Notes: generated by a model not told the origin, from the letters alone. DNA of 64,000 nt from Salinibacterium sp. NK8237 (GCF_015864955.1 NZ_JADYWE010000001.1:1364001-1428000), one strand, 5' to 3'. Shown: positions 46,320 to 56,025, counted from the first letter of the stretch. Program-made: numbers and translations.

Positions 46320-47753
46320 TTAGTCAGTTTCGGTGGTGACGGCGAAGGTCTGCACGCGCGGTGGCAATTCAGGGCTCATCAAGATGTGGCACTTGATGCG
46401 ACCGCGTTCGCCATTGATTGTCCAGTTGGTCACGGCAGGGGTGTCGCTGAGCGTGCGGGGCAATTCGGTGAGCGGCGCACCGGTCAGCGGGCCAACGTCT
46501 GCAATCGCTTTAGCAATGCCCGCAATACGCTCTGGCCACGGAACATCGAGCGCAAGGTTCACGGCCGCGAGTGCCTCTGCGGTCGGGGTGTCCCACTCGC
46601 GAACGAGGCCATCGAAGACGGCGCGGGCTTCGAGAGTTTCCGGCCACGCCGGTGCCGGAGTTGTCAGCTCGCCATACGCATTCAATGCGGCCTGCAAAGC
46701 CTGAGTAGCCGGGGTCGAGGATGCCGCAAAGGTGCCGTTCTCGAACGCCACAATGCCGAGCCCGGTCGGGGCGTGCCAGCGCATGTGAGCGCTCACTCCG
46801 GGGTAGCCGCCCGAGTGAGACACGATCTTCGTCGTGCCCTCATCGATAAACAGACCGTAGCCATAACCGTGAGCGGTCGGCTCCGAGAACTCGGCGACCT
46901 TCGACTTGCCCTCGGGCACAACCCGCTGAATCTGCTGCAATTCGCGACGGCTGGCGGCTGACAGCGGTCCGTCTGAGGTGTCGTCAGGGTCGAGGGCACC
47001 AGCGAGCCACAGCGACCACCGCACCAGGTCGGTCGCGCTAGAAAATAGGCCACCCATGGAAGAAAAGACTCCAGGGCCAGTGAACGGCTGAACCTGCCAC
47101 TGCCCATTCGCGAGCCGGTAGCCGCGGGCGACATCGGCATCCGCGTCTTCCTCGAAGCGTGTCGAGGTGAGGCCAAGGGGTTCGAGAATTTCGGCAGCAA
47201 TCGCCTCGATGTAGGGACGACCCGTGATCTCGGCGATAACCTCACCGAGCAGAGCGTAGCCAAGATTCGAGTACTCAAAGCGAGTACCGGGCAGGCTTGA
47301 GTAACGGATGCCCGCCGCCATGAACTCGTCGAGCTCGGCTCGCGTCATTTCTTCCACGCGGTCACCCCACGGGTTATCGGTGGGGAACCCGGCCGACATC
47401 GTCATGAGCTGCCGCACACTCGGAGTCACGGGAGCAGCCGCGGGCTCGAGCGCCGTGAATGCCGGAACAAAGTCAGTGATCGGCGCATCGAGGGTGAGCT
47501 GGCCACGATCGCGCAGCATCAAGAGCATCGTGCACGTGAAGCTCTTGGTGCACGACGCGATGCGGAACACCGTGTCGCGATCGGGAGCATTGCCCTCGCC
47601 GAGAACCTTCTCGCCGTAGCCACCCTCCAGCACGATGCCATCGGGCCCGAACACCGCGAAGAACGACGCTGGTGCCTTCTGCTCCGCTACCCGATTCTCA
47701 AACAGACCAACAATTTCATCGGTCGCCTGATCGATTGCTGCCTTCGCCCTCAT
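46320..47753 (-). CDS. Serine beta-lactamase-like hydrolase (class C/PBP4* type)
   Basis: A 477-residue protein of the Beta-lactamase family with catalytic SCTK (in RIASCTKSFTCTM), Tyr-Ser-Asn in FEYSNLGYAL and HSGG in VSHSGGYPG. About residues 350-477 are an additional domain found in some members. No signal peptide, so it is probably a cytoplasmic esterase or peptidase, not an antibiotic-resistance enzyme. It lies between hpt and ftsH, breaking the usual order. Confidence 0.85.
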   Translation of the reverse strand: MRAKAAIDQATDEIVGLFENRVAEQKAPASFFAVFGPDGIVLEGGYGEKVLGEGNAPDRDTVFRIASCTKSFTCTMLLMLRDRGQLTLDAPITDFVPAFTALEPAAAPVTPSVRQLMTMSAGFPTDNPWGDRVEEMTRAELDEFMAAGIRYSSLPGTRFEYSNLGYALLGEVIAEITGRPYIEAIAAEILEPLGLTSTRFEEDADADVARGYRLANGQWQVQPFTGPGVFSSMGGLFSSATDLVRWSLWLAGALDPDDTSDGPLSAASRRELQQIQRVVPEGKSKVAEFSEPTAHGYGYGLFIDEGTTKIVSHSGGYPGVSAHMRWHAPTGLGIVAFENGTFAASSTPATQALQAALNAYGELTTPAPAWPETLEARAVFDGLVREWDTPTAEALAAVNLALDVPWPERIAGIAKAIADVGPLTGAPLTELPRTLSDTPAVTNWTINGERGRIKCHILMSPELPPRVQTFAVTTETD

Positions 47754-47763
47754 TCAGCGAGCC

Positions 47764-48315
47764 CTAGGCGTAGACGTGGGGTGCGAGCACTGCGACGCCG
47801 CGCAGGTTGCGGTACTTCTCGGCATAGTCGAGGCCGTAGCCGATCACGAACGCGTTGGGGATGTCGAAACCGACGTACTTGACGTCTACTTCGACCTTGG
47901 CGGCATCCGGCTTACGCAGCAGGGTGCAGATCTCCACCGAGGCAGCGCCACGGCTGCGCAGGTTGCCGAGCAACCACGAGAGCGTGAGGCCAGAGTCGAT
48001 GATGTCTTCAACGATGAGCACCTTGCGGCCCTCAAGGTCGCTGTCGAGGTCTTTGAGGATGCGAACGACACCCGAGGACTGCGTGCCGGCGCCATACGAG
48101 GAGACGGCCATCCAATCCATCTCGATGGGAAGAGCAAGTTCGCGAGCGAGGTCAGCCATCACCATGACGGCACCGCGCAGCACCCCGACCAGCAGCAGCT
48201 TCTCGCCGGCATAATCGGCCTCGATCTGACGCGCCATCACGGCGATCTTCTCGTGGATCTCTTCCTGGGTCAGAAGGACCTCGCTGAGGTCTCCTTCGAC
48301 ATCGCTAAACTGCAT
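47764..48315 (-). CDS. hpt: Hypoxanthine phosphoribosyltransferase
   Basis: A 183-residue purine salvage enzyme. [26 protein letters not shown] and the PRPP motif [18 protein letters not shown] are present. The ATG at 48315 is preferred; it lies 11 bases inside the tilS end. In actinobacteria tilS-hpt-ftsH is a conserved order. Confidence 0.95.
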   Translation of the reverse strand: MQFSDVEGDLSEVLLTQEEIHEKIAVMARQIEADYAGEKLLLVGVLRGAVMVMADLARELALPIEMDWMAVSSYGAGTQSSGVVRILKDLDSDLEGRKVLIVEDIIDSGLTLSWLLGNLRSRGAASVEICTLLRKPDAAKVEVDVKYVGFDIPNAFVIGYGLDYAEKYRNLRGVAVLAPHVYA

Positions 48316-49327
48316 CGCGTTCCTCACTGTGGGCCGAAAAGTGGAGAAGGTTCTCTCGTCGTTCAACCCTAACGCCGGGAACGTCGATCGGTCCCTGCCC
48401 CCTCCAGTCGGTGACGAGGCGTGCGATCTCCAGAGTGTGGGTGCGGCTGAGTGAGACATGGAACTCGCTGGCCACCGCCAACCTAATCAAACGCTGGCGA
48501 AGAGCGGCCGGATTCGCTGCAAGCGCGCGCACCGGCAACGAGATTCCTGCCTCCGAAATCTCGGCTAAATCTTCCGCGATTTCTTCGGCAAAATGATCGA
48601 GCGCTTCGGCATCTTCGCGCGCTTGATCGGCGGTGCGCACGAGAGCGTCACGGATGCCGGGGCCAAGCTCACTCTCCAGCAGCGGCAAAACAGTCTGCCG
48701 AACCCGCACTCGCGTATACGAGGTATCGAGGTTGTGCGGGTCGTTCCACGGAACGATTCCGGAGTCTTCGCAGCACTGAACGGTCGTGGTTCGCGGCACT
48801 GCCAGCAGCGGCCGCAAGTACTGGCCGGTATCGACCGCCATCCCTTTGAGGCTGCCCGCTCCGCTGCCGCGGGCAAGGCCAAGCAGCACGGTTTCGGCCT
48901 GGTCGTCGAGGGTGTGACCGAGCAGCACCCGGATCGCGCCATGCTCGGCGGCGGCTTCAGCGAGCGCCGCGTAGCGCGCGTCACGGGCGGCAGACTCGGG
49001 GCCTCCGGCGTCTCCGACGAGAACCGAGCGGATGTCGACGGGATCGAGCCCGAGGTCGCGAGCTTTCTGCGCGGCGGCGGCGGCGACATCCGCTGACCCG
49101 TCTTGAAGGTTGTGATTGACGATCACGGCGCCGGCTCGCAGGCCAGCCTTGGAGGCTTCGAAGGCCGTCGCGGCCGCCAGCGCGAGAGAGTCGGGGCCTC
49201 CGCTGAGGGCGACAAGAACGAGCGGTTCTGAACCAGAAGTTGAGGGCAATGAGGCAAGCGCAGTGCGCACAGCACGCCGAACATCAGCAATTGCGGGCGT
49301 AAGACGGGGGCGTCTGTCGGAGTGCAT
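48305..49327 (-). CDS. tilS: tRNA(Ile)-lysidine synthase
   Basis: A 340-residue enzyme that adds lysine to C34 of tRNA-Ile(CAU). The PP-loop ATPase motif [13 protein letters not shown] is near residue 40; [19 protein letters not shown] and the C-terminal TilS domain follow. A TAACGT box six bases before the ATG indicates a leaderless start. It is divergent from ppa. Confidence 0.95.
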   Translation of the reverse strand: MHSDRRPRLTPAIADVRRAVRTALASLPSTSGSEPLVLVALSGGPDSLALAAATAFEASKAGLRAGAVIVNHNLQDGSADVAAAAAQKARDLGLDPVDIRSVLVGDAGGPESAARDARYAALAEAAAEHGAIRVLLGHTLDDQAETVLLGLARGSGAGSLKGMAVDTGQYLRPLLAVPRTTTVQCCEDSGIVPWNDPHNLDTSYTRVRVRQTVLPLLESELGPGIRDALVRTADQAREDAEALDHFAEEIAEDLAEISEAGISLPVRALAANPAALRQRLIRLAVASEFHVSLSRTHTLEIARLVTDWRGQGPIDVPGVRVERRENLLHFSAHSEERDAV

Positions 49328-49333
49328 CCAGTA

Positions 49334-49339
49334 ACGTTA
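49334..49339 (-). promoter_or_regulatory. -10 box TAACGT, leaderless promoter of tilS
   Basis: TAACGT on the minus strand is six bases before the tilS ATG; the same AACGTTA block is shared with the ppa promoter side. Confidence 0.5.
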
Positions 49340-49375
49340 TTGCAGCAACCCCACATTTTTCTTAGGAGCACCTAG

Positions 49376-49867
49376 ATGGCCGCATACGACGTTGTCGTTG
49401 AGATTCCGCGCGGAAGCCGGAACAAGTACGAAGTTGACCACGTAACTGGTCGTGTTTATCTTGACCGCTACCTCTTCACGACTTTCGCCTACCCCACCGA
49501 TTATGGCTTTTTCGAGAACACTCTCGGCCTCGACGGTGACCCCGTAGACGCCCTGATTCTGCTCGACGCCCCCACCTTCCCCGGTGTTGGCATCTCGGTT
49601 CGCCCGGTCGCTGTGCTCAACATGAGCGACGACGGCGGAATCGACTCCAAGGTCATTTGCGTTCAAGCCAAGGACCCGCGCTGGTCGCACATTCAGGACC
49701 TGGGCGATGTTCCTGAGTTCACGCGCAAGGAAATCGAGCACTTCTTCGAGCACTACAAAGACCTCGAGCCCGGCAAGTGGGTCAAGATCGATGGCTGGGG
49801 CGACGCAGCAGAAGCTGACGCGATCGTTCAGGCTGGCTTCGAAAAGCTCAAGGCCGAAGGTCACTAA
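49376..49867 (+). CDS. ppa: Inorganic pyrophosphatase, family I
   Basis: A 163-residue cytoplasmic enzyme hydrolysing pyrophosphate. [32 protein letters not shown] with the metal-binding Asp residues and [24 protein letters not shown] split motifs are intact. TTAGGAG precedes the ATG by ten bases. Length is standard. Confidence 0.97.
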   Translation: MAAYDVVVEIPRGSRNKYEVDHVTGRVYLDRYLFTTFAYPTDYGFFENTLGLDGDPVDALILLDAPTFPGVGISVRPVAVLNMSDDGGIDSKVICVQAKDPRWSHIQDLGDVPEFTRKEIEHFFEHYKDLEPGKWVKIDGWGDAAEADAIVQAGFEKLKAEGH

Positions 49868-49892
49868 GAACTTCTGTCGCGCTTAACGCGCT

Positions 49893-49936
49893 AAACGCCA
49901 ATGGCGGATGCTCGAGAGCATCCGCCATTGGCGTTT
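49893..49936. terminator. Bidirectional terminator between ppa and the M23 gene
   Basis: A near-perfect 21-bp stem from AAACGCCAATGGCGGATGCTC to its complement with TTT on one strand end and AAA on the other, so it fits both converging transcripts. Confidence 0.9.
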
Positions 49937-49968
49937 AAGAGTGACGAACGGGGCCGCAGCCCGTGGCT

Positions 49969-51312
49969 CTAGCCGAGGCTGACGCCCTTGGAAGACATGT
50001 ACGACACAGGGTTGGTGGTGTCCCAGCCGTTGGGGCGCACTTCGAAGTGCAAGTGGCAACCGGTGGAGTTTCCCGTTGAGCCGACCTGGGCAATACGGGT
50101 TCCGACGGTCACTGATTGACCGGTTGAGACCTTGATGCCCCCGGCCACGATGTGGCCATAAGCGGTTCGTACTCCGCCGGCGTGTTCGATGATGATGTAG
50201 TTTCCGTAGCCGCCGTTCCAGCCATAACCGGCGTAAACCACGGTTCCGCTCGATGCCGCATAAATATCTGAGTAGCAACCCGCACCGATATCGGTTCCCT
50301 TGTGGAAGCTGGAACCGTAGTTCGAGCTGTACCCATACACCGACGTGATGTAGCCGTAGGCAGGTTTGGTCCAACCGTTAGCGCTTGAGGAGCCTGAGCC
50401 TGCCGCTGGCGAACTTGGGTTGGCCGCTGCGGCTGCTGCCGCAGCAGCCGCCGCGGCTTTGGCGGCTGCCGCAGCTTTAGCAGCAGCAGCCTTTTCTGCA
50501 GCGATGCGCTCTTCTTCGCGCTTCTGCACGCCCGCTTGGTAATCAGCTTCTGTCGTTACGCGTTCAGAGGTGAGGGCGGCGAGCTGAGCGTCGAACTCGA
50601 TCTCGCGCTCCTGCTGTTCCGCAACCGCTGCTTCAGCCGCCACGGCAGCCGCTTGAGCCTCCTCGAAGGCTTCTTCCGCAGCGATCTTCAGCAATTCGAG
50701 CTCTGCACGAGCCACTTCGGCAGCGTCAGAGAGCGACTGCGCCGTGTTGCGGGCTTGAACAGCGTTATCGAAAAGCGCGGATGTCTGCTGCGAGATCTTC
50801 GACGACATCCCGAGGTTGTACAACAGCGCGTCGGCATCTTCGGAGTTAGCGAGAAGGTTCGTGGTCACATCGCCGCCGCCGCCACGGACCAGACGCGCGG
50901 CAAGCTCACCAATTCGTTGCTCAGCTTCTTCCGCTTCAGTGTTGGCGGTATCCGCTTGCTCTTGCAATGCGTCAGTCTGGGCAGACTTAGCTTGGTAGGC
51001 GGTATCGGCGTCTTGCCAGATGTTGCCCTTTTCCTCTGACTCCCTTTGGGCGTCAGCGGCCTGAGCTCCAAGCTCAATGAGAGCAGCCTTGATGCGGTCG
51101 ACAACCTTTTGCGTCGCAGCCTCGTTGTTGCGGGCCTCAGTGACGTCACTCCACGTGGGGTAGTCATCAGCGAAGGCTGGTTGATTGCTTCCGGCATACA
51201 GACTGCCGCCAACGACAAGGCTGAGCACGGCTGTGAAGCCAACAATTCTGAAAGTGAGTGAGCGAAGCGCGAGCTTCGTTGCGGTCCCCCGACGCGCATG
51301 CGTGACGTTCAT
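49969..51312 (-). CDS. Secreted M23 peptidase with coiled-coil region (paralogue 1)
   Basis: A 447-residue exported peptidoglycan hydrolase. The N-terminus is basic then hydrophobic (FTAVLSLVVGGSLYAGS). About 50-300 is a long helical, Glu/Ala-rich coiled coil as in EnvC/NlpD-like regulators. A run of Ala/Lys (about 275-300) and a Gly/Ser linker lead to the M23 domain with FHKGTDIGA (His, Asp) and TGCHLHFEV (His-x-His). ATG 51312 follows TTAGGGGAC. It is a paralogue of the next gene. Confidence 0.9.
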   Translation of the reverse strand: MNVTHARRGTATKLALRSLTFRIVGFTAVLSLVVGGSLYAGSNQPAFADDYPTWSDVTEARNNEAATQKVVDRIKAALIELGAQAADAQRESEEKGNIWQDADTAYQAKSAQTDALQEQADTANTEAEEAEQRIGELAARLVRGGGGDVTTNLLANSEDADALLYNLGMSSKISQQTSALFDNAVQARNTAQSLSDAAEVARAELELLKIAAEEAFEEAQAAAVAAEAAVAEQQEREIEFDAQLAALTSERVTTEADYQAGVQKREEERIAAEKAAAAKAAAAAKAAAAAAAAAAAANPSSPAAGSGSSSANGWTKPAYGYITSVYGYSSNYGSSFHKGTDIGAGCYSDIYAASSGTVVYAGYGWNGGYGNYIIIEHAGGVRTAYGHIVAGGIKVSTGQSVTVGTRIAQVGSTGNSTGCHLHFEVRPNGWDTTNPVSYMSSKGVSLG

Positions 51313-51464
51313 TAGTCCCCTAAGCAGGTGTTGAGCGTGAACCAATGGCCATTAGTCACACGAATAACATTGACCACACTAACAACACGCGGCCCAAAAG
51401 TCTCAACCTTTTGTTGAATGCGCACTTCGCTAGGTTTTCCTCAGCGCGAGCGCGATCTCAGGCT

Positions 51465-52736
51465 TTAGCCGAGTTGGATGCCTTGACCCGCCATGAACGG
51501 CACCGGGTTCGTCGTATCCCAACTATTCGGGCGCACCTCAAAGTGAAGATGGCATCCGGTGGAATTTCCGGTCGAACCAACGCTGGCGATCTTCGTACCG
51601 ACGGCCACACTCTGCCCAGAAGAGACCTCAATGCCGCCGTCGACGATGTGGCCATACGCGGTTCGCACACCGCCAGAGTGCTCGATGATGATGTAGTTTC
51701 CGTAGCCGCCATTCCAGCCATAGCCGGCATAGACAACGGTGCCGCTCGACGCAGCGTAAATGCCAGCGCCGCAACTGGCACCGATATCGGTTCCCTTATG
51801 GAAGCTGGAACCGTAATTCGAGCTATAGCCGTATACCGAAGTGATATATCCACCCGCGGGCCGCGCCCAGCCACTCAGGCTGATCTCACCAGCATCCAAG
51901 TTCGGAACCTGCGCCGCTGCCTCTGCAGCAGCGCGCGCAGCTTCGCGCTTGCGTACGCCCTCCAGATAGCTATCTTCCGTTGCCTCGCGAGCGGAAGTTA
52001 ACGCGGCAAGCTGAGCGTCGAATTCGATCTTGCGCTCCTGCTGCTCGGCGAGAGCATCTTCGGCAGCCTGGGCCGCAGCTTGGGCCTCAACGAAAGCCGT
52101 TTCAGCGGCGATCTTGAGAACCTCAAGCTCCGCGCGAGCCACTTCGGCAGCATCGCTCAGTGACTGAGCAGTGTTGCGAGCCTGAACGGCACTCTCGAAC
52201 AAAGCGGATGTCTGCTGCGAAATCTTCGACGACATCCCCAGGTTGTAGAGCAGCGCATCCGCGTCCTGCGAGTTGGCCAAAAGGCTCGTGGTTACGTCGC
52301 CTCCGCCGGCACGCACGAGCCGCGCAGCAAGCTCACCGATGCGCGTCTCAGCTTCATCGGACTCGGCGCTTGCGGCATCCGCTTGCTCTTGTAATGTCGC
52401 GGTCTGGGTGGCCTTGGCCTGGTACTTCGTGTCAGCCTCTTGCCAGATGTTGCCTTTTTCTTCAGCCTCTTTCTGGGCGGCTGCGGCGTCAGCCTCGAGC
52501 TGAACGAGTGCTGCCGTGATCCGCTCTACAACCTTTTCGGTTGCAGCCTCGTCATCGCGGGCTTCGGTGACGTCGCTCCAGGTGGGGTAATCATCGGCGA
52601 ATGCCGCCTCGCTGGAACCGGCAACGACGCTCGCGCCAAGAACGAGGCTCAGCGCTGCAGCGAAGCCAATGACACGGAAAACTCGAGTGCGCAGAGTTCG
52701 TTGTGCCACGGCCTTCCGACTTGCCTGCATGACCAT
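51465..52736 (-). CDS. Secreted M23 peptidase with coiled-coil region (paralogue 2)
   Basis: A 423-residue exported peptidase, nearly collinear with the gene at 49969: basic/hydrophobic N-terminus (VIGFAAALSLVLGASVVAGS), coiled coil with EARDDEAATEKVVERI, then M23 domain with FHKGTDIGA and TGCHLHFEV. The linker is short and lacks the Ala run of its paralogue. I use the ATG at 52736 after GAGGGGAA; GTG/TTG starts upstream are alternatives. The two probably act in cell-wall remodelling at division. Confidence 0.9.
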   Translation of the reverse strand: MVMQASRKAVAQRTLRTRVFRVIGFAAALSLVLGASVVAGSSEAAFADDYPTWSDVTEARDDEAATEKVVERITAALVQLEADAAAAQKEAEEKGNIWQEADTKYQAKATQTATLQEQADAASAESDEAETRIGELAARLVRAGGGDVTTSLLANSQDADALLYNLGMSSKISQQTSALFESAVQARNTAQSLSDAAEVARAELEVLKIAAETAFVEAQAAAQAAEDALAEQQERKIEFDAQLAALTSAREATEDSYLEGVRKREAARAAAEAAAQVPNLDAGEISLSGWARPAGGYITSVYGYSSNYGSSFHKGTDIGASCGAGIYAASSGTVVYAGYGWNGGYGNYIIIEHSGGVRTAYGHIVDGGIEVSSGQSVAVGTKIASVGSTGNSTGCHLHFEVRPNSWDTTNPVPFMAGQGIQLG

Positions 52737-52828
52737 CGTTATTCCCCTCGGCACCAAAGTCTCAACCACTTACTGAACGTAGTATCTGGTGACGCAAAAG
52801 TCGGGTACATTTGAGCCTGTTGGAAAAA

Positions 52829-52883
52829 GCGTTTCGCGAGATACAAAATAGTTTGCTTCTCAGTTTGGTAAATTGCGAAACGC
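52829..52883. other. Inverted repeat GCGTTTCGC/GCGAAACGC before the tRNA cluster
   Basis: Perfect 9-bp arms at 52829-52837 and 52875-52883, 37 bases apart, in the 190-base gap between the M23 gene and tRNA-Glu. It might be a regulator site; nothing else is evident in the gap. Confidence 0.3.
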
Positions 52884-52928
52884 ACCGTATGCTTTTCCCT
52901 CGGTAGCTAAGAAGTTCTGTGACTTCGA

Positions 52929-53004
52929 GGCCCCATCGTTTAGTGGCCTAGGACACCGCCCTTTCACGGCGGCAGCACGGGTTCGAATCCCGTTGGGGTC
53001 ACCA
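52929..53004 (+). tRNA. tRNA-Glu (anticodon TTC)
   Basis: Acceptor GGCCCCA pairs with TGGGGTC; anticodon stem CCGCC/GGCGG encloses CTTTCAC (TTC). A discriminator and CCA are encoded. GGTTCGAATCC forms the T arm. Confidence 0.96.
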
Positions 53005-53028
53005 GACACACACAGAATTTAATAGCTT

Positions 53029-53102
53029 GGCCCTGTAGCGCAGTTGGTTAGCGCGCCGCCCTGTCACGGCGGAGGTCGCCGGTTCAAGTCCGGTCAGGGT
53101 CG
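53029..53102 (+). tRNA. tRNA-Asp (anticodon GTC)
   Basis: Acceptor GGCCCTG pairs with CAGGGTC; anticodon loop CTGTCAC gives GTC; discriminator G. The CCA end is not encoded (CAA follows). Confidence 0.96.
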
Positions 53103-53112
53103 CAAACAGAAT

Positions 53113-53137
53113 GCCTCTTCGAAAGGAGGGGCTTTTT
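53113..53137 (+). terminator. Terminator after tRNA-Glu/tRNA-Asp
   Basis: CCTCTT pairs with AGGAGG around CGAA, then GGC and a T run (TTTTT). Confidence 0.75.
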
Positions 53138-53180
53138 CTGTAGTGGAGGGAAACCTTCACGAGTAGGAGGAAACTCTTAC

Positions 53181-53253
53181 GGCTCTGTAGCTCAGTTGGT
53201 AGAGCGCACGACTGAAAATTGTGAGGTCACGGGATCGACGCCCGTCGGAGCCA
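53181..53253 (+). tRNA. tRNA-Phe (anticodon GAA)
   Basis: Acceptor GGCTCTG pairs with CGGAGCC; anticodon stem CACGA/TTGTG with loop CTGAAAA gives GAA. Discriminator A; CCA not encoded. The T-loop reads GATCGAC, where most tRNAs have TTCGA. Confidence 0.95.
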
Positions 53254-53255
53254 CT

Positions 53256-53297
53256 TGACCCTTTCCCGGGCTTCTACTGGGCGAGGGTCATTTTTTT
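53256..53297 (+). terminator. Terminator after tRNA-Phe
   Basis: TGACCCT and AGGGTCA pair over a long loop that holds an inner CCCGGGC segment; seven T residues follow. Confidence 0.8.
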
Positions 53298-53399
53298 GCC
53301 CTCTGTGCGCCTTCTCAAGCCCCACTCGACGGCGTTGCAACACCCGGAAAAGGTGTTCCTCCGGAGCGCGCTCTGAGCGACATGTACGCGCTTAAACAC

Positions 53400-53440
53400 G
53401 TGTGCGATGCGCCAGCCACCACGACTGGCGCACCGCACAC
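53400..53440 (-). terminator. Hairpin after the monosaccharide transporter operon
   Basis: GTGTGCG-TGCGCCAG pairs with CTGGCGCA-CGCACAC (15 of 16 positions, one mismatch) over a 9-base loop, 94 bases past the binding-protein stop at 53534. It is the likely end of the minus-strand operon, though it lacks a T tract. The rest of the 280-base gap from 53254 shows no gene. Confidence 0.55.
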
Positions 53441-53533
53441 GGTCCATTGCCGCCTGCCTACACTCCTCAATTGCGCGTGTAGGCAAAGAGGGTGGACGGG
53501 ATTCTTGAGCGAGCCCCGTTCACCCGCAGAGCG

Positions 53534-54631
53534 CTATTCGGTCAGCGGTGCAAGCGAAGGGTTCTCTGCATACACTTCAGCAGCGTTGTCCTTCGTCACG
53601 GCCACCGGTGCGAGCAGGTACGAGGGAACGACCTTTACGCCGTTGTCGTACGTCTCGGTGTCGTTGATCTCGGAGATCTCGTTTCCAGCCTGCAGTTCCG
53701 AGACCATGTCAATGACCGCTGCTACGAGGGCACGGGTGTCCTTGTAGACCGTCATGTACTGCTCACCGGCGACGATCGACTTGACCGACTCGACCTCGGA
53801 GTCTTGACCGGTCAGGATCGGCAGATCCTTTCCGGCACTACGAACAGACTCAAGGATGGCGCGAGCCAGAGTGTCGTTCGGGGAGAGAACTCCGTCAAGG
53901 TCGGTGCTCTGGTAGTAGCCGGCAAGGAGTGTGTCCATGCGGCTCTGGGCGTTCTGTGCAAGCCAGCCCTGAGTCGCGGTCTGAGCGAGCTCAGTCTCAC
54001 CGGAGACTACGACGAGAGTTCCGTCGTCAATCTTTGGCTGGAGCACGCTCATGGCCCCGTTGAAGAAGACACCCGAGTTGTTGTCGTCAGGCGAACCAGA
54101 AAACAGTTCGACGTTGTAAGTCGACTTATCTGGGTACGTCGCCGCGAGACCCTCAAGCAGTGCTTCGCCCTGCAGCACGCCTACGGCGTACGGGTCAAAC
54201 GAGATGTAGTAATCAACAGCGTCGGTGTTCAGGATGAGGCGGTCATACGCAATGACGGTGATTCCGGCGTCGCGGGCAGTCTCGACCTGGGCTGCGAGTT
54301 GAGCGCCATCCTTGGCGCCGATGACAATCACCTTCGCACCGTTGGTGATCATTGACGTGATCTGGTTTTGCTGTTCGGCCACCGTGTTGCTCGCAGGCGC
54401 GTACTGCACGTCAGGCGTGAAGCCGGCTTCGGTGAGGCCGTCGGTGAACAACTCGCCGGCAAGGACCCAGTTCTCCGACGTCTTGTCTGGCAGTGCGATA
54501 CCGATTGATGAATCCGCGTCGAAACCAGCTCCAGCTTCGGTCGAACTAGTGTCGGAGCGAGCAGAGCAACCTGACATGGTCAGCGCTAATGCTGCAGCAA
54601 GGGCCATCGCCCCGATAGTGAGTTTCTTCAT
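53534..54631 (-). CDS. chvE: Multiple-monosaccharide ABC transporter substrate-binding lipoprotein (ChvE-like)
   Basis: A 365-residue lipoprotein with lipobox MSGC (Cys22). The mature protein has IGIALPDKTSENW, VIAYDRLI and VDYYISFDP, the pattern of ChvE/XylF binding proteins that take xylose, glucose, galactose or arabinose. It follows the permease, the last gene of the ATPase-permease-binding protein operon. AGAAGAGAGA precedes the ATG. The exact sugar is unknown. Confidence 0.9.
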   Translation of the reverse strand: MKKLTIGAMALAAALALTMSGCSARSDTSSTEAGAGFDADSSIGIALPDKTSENWVLAGELFTDGLTEAGFTPDVQYAPASNTVAEQQNQITSMITNGAKVIVIGAKDGAQLAAQVETARDAGITVIAYDRLILNTDAVDYYISFDPYAVGVLQGEALLEGLAATYPDKSTYNVELFSGSPDDNNSGVFFNGAMSVLQPKIDDGTLVVVSGETELAQTATQGWLAQNAQSRMDTLLAGYYQSTDLDGVLSPNDTLARAILESVRSAGKDLPILTGQDSEVESVKSIVAGEQYMTVYKDTRALVAAVIDMVSELQAGNEISEINDTETYDNGVKVVPSYLLAPVAVTKDNAAEVYAENPSLAPLTE

Positions 54632-54678
54632 TGATCTCTCTTCTCTGGTGCATTACTTGGGGTGGAGGGTGGCGCGAT

Positions 54679-56025
54679 TCAGTCCTCGCTATCAGAGGAC
54701 TTCGGTCGCGCCTTTTCTCGTGACCCACCCGTGGGGGTGGGGGGCTTGGAGTCGCCGGAAAGGCCATCCGGCGACTTTCTGTTACGTGTCAGAAGACCGA
54801 TAATCGACGGCTTTCCTTGGCGGTTGGAATAGACGTCGATTCCGACCGCGATCAGCAATACGAGGCCCTTGATCATCTGCACTCGATCGGCGCCGACTGA
54901 AAGGAGTTGGAGTCCGTTGTTGAGCACCGCAATGACCAAGCCGCCAATAATGGAGCCAACGATGGTGCCGATTCCACCGGATACCGCCGCGCCGCCAATA
55001 AAGACCGCGGCGATTGCGTCAAGTTCCCAGCCGACGCCATCACCAGGGCCGGACGCCACTGAGCGTGCGATCCACAGCATGCCCGCGATCGCGGCAATGA
55101 TCGACATGTTGACCATGACAAAGAAGTTGACCCGGCGGATATTTACTCCAGAGAGCTCCGCAGCACGCCAGTTGCCGCCCAGCGCGTAGATATGCCGGCC
55201 AATCGTGGTGTTGTTGGTCAGGAACGAATAACCAAGCACCAACACCCCGAGGACCACACCGGCGATCGGATAGCTGGTTCCCACACGGCCGGTGGCGAAG
55301 AGCACCGTCGCAAAAACAACTACCGCGAGCAGCAACGAGACTTTCACTGCGGACACCCAGACTGGGGCGGGCGTCGCCCCCATCTTGCGCTGGGCACGAC
55401 GCGCGGCGCGCTCCTGCCAGACGACAGCGACTGCGACGATCGCGCCAAGGAGAAGGGTTGGATTGGAAAAGCCGAAGTCGGGGCCGAAATCCGGAAGGAA
55501 ACCGCCGCCGATGAAGGTAAATTCACGAGGCACTGGAATGGAAGTCGAATTGCCCACGAACTGGTTCGCCCCACGGAACAGCAACATACCCGCGAGCGTC
55601 ACGATGAAGGCGGGCACCCCGACATAGGCGACCCACCATCCCTGCCACGCACCGACGAGGGCGCCAACAACGAGTCCCAGCACCATAGCCAGAGGCCACG
55701 GCAGATTGGTCACATACATAGATTGGGCCACGACGATGCCCACAAACGCGGCGACCGACCCGACCGACAGGTCGATATGGCCAGCGACGATCACCATCAC
55801 CATGCCAACCGCGAGAACCAACACATAGGCGTTGCCGTTGATCAGATTGATGAGGTTGACCGGGTCGAGGGTCTTTCCGCCGGTCAGCACCTGGAACAGG
55901 ACGATGATCACGATAAGGGCACCCAGGATGCCAAACTTTCGCCCACTCGACTGGTCACTGCCGAACATCTTGCTCAGGTCGCGGAACCGGAAGGGAGACT
56001 TAACAGGGGTATCTTTGTCGGTCAT
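54679..56025 (-). CDS. mmsB: Multiple-monosaccharide ABC transporter permease (MmsB/GguB, XylH-like)
   Basis: A 448-residue permease, longer than RbsC, with about twelve hydrophobic segments as in XylH/GguB. VAGHIDLSVGS is the family signature, and YALGGNWRAAELSGV the ATPase-contact loop. The C-terminal 50 residues are polar and basic. It starts two bases after the ATPase stop. Confidence 0.9.
   Translation of the reverse strand: MTDKDTPVKSPFRFRDLSKMFGSDQSSGRKFGILGALIVIIVLFQVLTGGKTLDPVNLINLINGNAYVLVLAVGMVMVIVAGHIDLSVGSVAAFVGIVVAQSMYVTNLPWPLAMVLGLVVGALVGAWQGWWVAYVGVPAFIVTLAGMLLFRGANQFVGNSTSIPVPREFTFIGGGFLPDFGPDFGFSNPTLLLGAIVAVAVVWQERAARRAQRKMGATPAPVWVSAVKVSLLLAVVVFATVLFATGRVGTSYPIAGVVLGVLVLGYSFLTNNTTIGRHIYALGGNWRAAELSGVNIRRVNFFVMVNMSIIAAIAGMLWIARSVASGPGDGVGWELDAIAAVFIGGAAVSGGIGTIVGSIIGGLVIAVLNNGLQLLSVGADRVQMIKGLVLLIAVGIDVYSNRQGKPSIIGLLTRNRKSPDGLSGDSKPPTPTGGSREKARPKSSDSED

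Noticed and set aside
46320..47753. Antibiotic-resistance beta-lactamase
   Set aside because: It has SxxK/YSN/HSGG motifs but no signal peptide and an extra C-terminal domain; it fits cytoplasmic esterase/peptidase relatives better.
51313..51464. ydaO-type (c-di-AMP) riboswitch before the M23 genes
   Set aside because: Such elements often precede wall hydrolases in actinobacteria, but I cannot find the conserved core in either leader.
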